Part shown: positions 62,435 to 64,000 of the stretch, piece after piece
Layout of the letters: every line of letters starts with the position of its first letter
How positions within the stretch are numbered: position 1 is the first letter of the stretch
Origin: Bacillota bacterium
GTDB lineage: Bacteria; Bacillota_E; JAJZYS01; JAJYTV01
Assembly (NCBI GenBank): GCA_021845645.1
Contig: JAJZVM010000015.1
Location: forward strand, 19,349 to 83,348
Reading direction: 5' to 3'
Length of the DNA stretch: 64,000 nucleotides
Made by a program: the position numbers and the translations under genes
The notes under the pieces: model-generated
Seen by the model: the letters and a program-made list of their open reading frames with translations, nothing else
What the model was told of the DNA's origin: nothing
Database searches by the model: none

Positions 62435-63568
62435 ATGGGGGTCTACCTGCACATGCCGTACTGCCCGTACAAGTGCCACTACTGCGATTTCAACGCCTAC
62501 CGCCTGCCGCCGCGTCCAGGGACACTGCAGGCGATGGCCGAGGGCATCGCGCAGGAGATCGCCCGCTCCGGCGGGGACGACGTCGGGCGCGAGGTGCGGT
62601 CGGTCTACTTCGGCGGCGGCACGCCGAGCCTCTTCCCGCCCGATGCGATCGCGGGGCTGCTCAAGCTGCTGCGCCGGCGCTACCTGGTGCGGCCCGGCGC
62701 GGAGGTGACGCTCGAGTGCAACCCGGGCACGGTGGACCTGCCGTATCTCAGGGCGTTGCGGCGCGCCGGCGTGACGCGCATCTCGCTCGGCGCCGAGAGC
62801 TTCTCGGCCGAGACGCTGCGCAAGCTCGGCCGCGGGCACGGTCCGGAGGACACGCGCGCGGCGGTGCGCGCCGCGCGGCAGGCCGGCTTCTCGAACCTGA
62901 ACCTCGACATCATCTACGGCCTGCCCGGCGCGACGGCGGCCGAGGCGGCGGCGGACGCGCGGCAGGCGCTCGCCCTCGGGCCCGAGCACCTCTCGGCCTA
63001 CGCGCTCGAGGTGGAGAGCGGCACCTACTTCGGCACGCTCGCGCGCTGGGGCCAGCTCGACCTGCCAAGGGACGACGAGGTGGTGGCGGCCGGCGAGGCG
63101 GTCGCGTCGGCGTGCGAGGCGGCGGGGCTCGCCCGCTACGAGATCTCGAACTTCGCGCGCAGGGGGCGCCGCTCGCGCCACAACCTCCTCTACTGGCACC
63201 AGGGCGACTACCGCGGCTTCGGGCCGGGGGCCCACTCGCACCTCGCGGGCCGGCGCTTCTGGAACATCCCGGGTCCTGGACCGTACCTCAAGGCGGTCGC
63301 GGCCGCGGGCGACGCCGTCGCGGGCGAGGAGCTGCTCTCGCCCGAGGGCAGGCGCGGCGAGTGGATCTACCTGCGCCTGCGCCTCACCGAGGGCTTCTCG
63401 CTCGAGGCGTTCCGCCGCCGCTTCGGCGTCAGGCTCGACGCCGCCTACCCCGGCGTGCGGCAGGAGCTCGTGCGCCAGGGGCTCCTGCGGCAGGTGCCTG
63501 GACGGGTGCAGCCGAGCCCCCGCGGCCGGTGGCTTCTGCACCGCGTCGCCGAGCCTTTCCTGCCTTGA
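62435..63568 (+). CDS. hemW: Radical SAM heme chaperone HemW
   Basis: A 377-residue protein with the [4Fe-4S]/SAM motif MPYCPYKCHYCDFNAYRL (Cys-x3-Cys-x2-Cys) at the extreme N-terminus, VYFGGGTPSLFPPDAI and a C-terminal HemN-type domain. It lacks the extra cysteine of true HemN, so it is a heme chaperone rather than coproporphyrinogen dehydrogenase. ATG 62435 has GGTGA eight bases upstream; GTG 62423, overlapping lepA, is an alternative. Confidence 0.93.
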   Translation: MGVYLHMPYCPYKCHYCDFNAYRLPPRPGTLQAMAEGIAQEIARSGGDDVGREVRSVYFGGGTPSLFPPDAIAGLLKLLRRRYLVRPGAEVTLECNPGTVDLPYLRALRRAGVTRISLGAESFSAETLRKLGRGHGPEDTRAAVRAARQAGFSNLNLDIIYGLPGATAAEAAADARQALALGPEHLSAYALEVESGTYFGTLARWGQLDLPRDDEVVAAGEAVASACEAAGLARYEISNFARRGRRSRHNLLYWHQGDYRGFGPGAHSHLAGRRFWNIPGPGPYLKAVAAAGDAVAGEELLSPEGRRGEWIYLRLRLTEGFSLEAFRRRFGVRLDAAYPGVRQELVRQGLLRQVPGRVQPSPRGRWLLHRVAEPFLP

Positions 63569-63594
63569 CACCCGTTTTTCTTGCATGGTACGTT
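63565..63594 (+). promoter_or_regulatory. hrcA promoter
   Basis: TTGACA (63565-63570), 18 bases, TACGTT (63589-63594). The -35 overlaps the hemW stop codon, and the CIRCE operator starts five bases after the -10. Confidence 0.75.
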
Positions 63595-63598
63595 CAGC

Positions 63599-63625
63599 GT
63601 AGCACTCTCATACGATGAGTGCTAA
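63599..63625 (+). promoter_or_regulatory. CIRCE operator for HrcA
   Basis: GTAGCACTC, nine bases, GAGTGCTAA; this matches the CIRCE consensus TTAGCACTC-N9-GAGTGCTAA except the first base. HrcA binds it to repress its own heat-shock operon. Confidence 0.96.
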
Positions 63626-63643
63626 ACGAGGGGAGGTGTCGAT

Positions 63644-64000
63644 GTGGAACTCGACCGGCGCAAGCGGCAGGTCCTGCGCGCCATCGTCGAGGACTACGTG
63701 GCATCGGCCGAGCCGATCGGCTCACGCACCCTGGCGCGCACGCTTGGGATCGGCGTGAGCTCGGCGACGATCCGCAACGAGATGGCAGACCTCGAGGCCC
63801 TCGGCCTCCTGGACAAGCCGCACACCTCGGCGGGTCGGGTGCCCTCGGACCGCGGCTATCGTCTTTACGTCGACGAACTGATGGAGCCGAGGCCGACGGA
63901 CGAAGAGGCCTTCCGGAGCATGCGCCTCCTTTACCTCCGCCAGGTGCGCGAGATGGACTATCTCGTCTCCCAGACCTTGAAGCTCCTCTCGGCCGCCGGC
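63644..64000 (+). CDS. hrcA: Heat-inducible transcription repressor HrcA (5' part)
   Basis: The first 119 residues are visible before the window ends. The N-terminal winged helix reads LDRRKRQVLRAIVEDYVASA, EPIGSRTLARTLGIGVSSAT and the family motif IRNEMADLEALGLLDKPHTS. GTG 63644 follows GGGGAGGTG. It should head the grpE-dnaK-dnaJ operon lying outside the window, under CIRCE control. Confidence 0.95.
   Translation, partial: MELDRRKRQVLRAIVEDYVASAEPIGSRTLARTLGIGVSSATIRNEMADLEALGLLDKPHTSAGRVPSDRGYRLYVDELMEPRPTDEEAFRSMRLLYLRQVREMDYLVSQTLKLLSAAG

Noticed and set aside
1..64000. CRISPR arrays, rRNA and tRNA genes
   Set aside because: No regularly spaced repeats, rRNA signatures or cloverleaf-type tRNA sequences were noticed on either strand.

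Overview
This is a GC-rich chromosomal window from an endospore-forming Bacillota (Firmicutes) lineage. The evidence is a spoIIP homologue, the block holA-rpsT-spoIIP-trxA-...-lepA-hemW-hrcA that resembles the Bacillus order, a CIRCE operator before hrcA, an ilv-leu operon under a leucine T box, strong AGGAGG ribosome sites and frequent GTG/TTG starts. The composition resembles high-GC groups such as Symbiobacterium, Thermaerobacter or Limnochorda; that placement is inference.

Layout. 1-7.5 kb: the end of a branched-chain-amino-acid-type ABC permease pair (livH, livM), then a tight run of oxidoreductases: a hydroxyacid dehydrogenase, two tandem zinc alcohol dehydrogenases, an aldehyde dehydrogenase and a dihydrolipoyl dehydrogenase. 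7.7-8.1 kb: an OsmC-family gene in which an in-frame UGA replaces the first catalytic cysteine codon and is followed by a bacterial SECIS-like hairpin, so it is a candidate selenoprotein. 8.3-17 kb: an accessory region with duplicated, decaying fragments, a YcaQ-like DNA glycosylase, a four-gene cassette (phospholipase D-like, papain-like peptidase, DUF1906, small membrane protein), a Liv-type binding protein and a 7-bladed propeller protein with a Cys-rich tail. 17-28.4 kb: a broken MocR regulator, a methyltransferase, feoABC, fchA-folD, a chemotaxis receptor, DUF2512 and a ring-cleaving dioxygenase.

28.5-38.6 kb: the branched-chain amino acid operon ilvN-ilvC-leuA-leuC-leuD-leuB-ilvB-ilvD. 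Its leader carries a ykkC-class riboswitch (probably the ppGpp subtype) followed by a leucine T box with CUC specifier and a classical terminator. This gives two RNA sensors in series, one for the alarmone or a related ligand and one for uncharged tRNA-Leu. 38.8-46.3 kb: an accessory block bounded by three diverged direct repeats. It holds a TetR-MFS efflux operon with twin operators, a YtrA-type GntR-ABC transporter operon with its own palindrome, a second HTH_42 protein, remnants of an IS1595-type transposase and a HicB-DinB fusion.

46.5-55.4 kb: a membrane hybrid sensor kinase, a DsbA-family protein, a slipin, an alpha/beta hydrolase homologue without its nucleophile, a quinone reductase, an MBL hydrolase and a soluble PAS-kinase-receiver protein whose ATPase domain looks lost. 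55.5-64 kb: the conserved core block, with a SpoIIP whose metal-binding motifs look eroded and no gpr gene, ending inside hrcA. No tRNA, rRNA or CRISPR array was seen.
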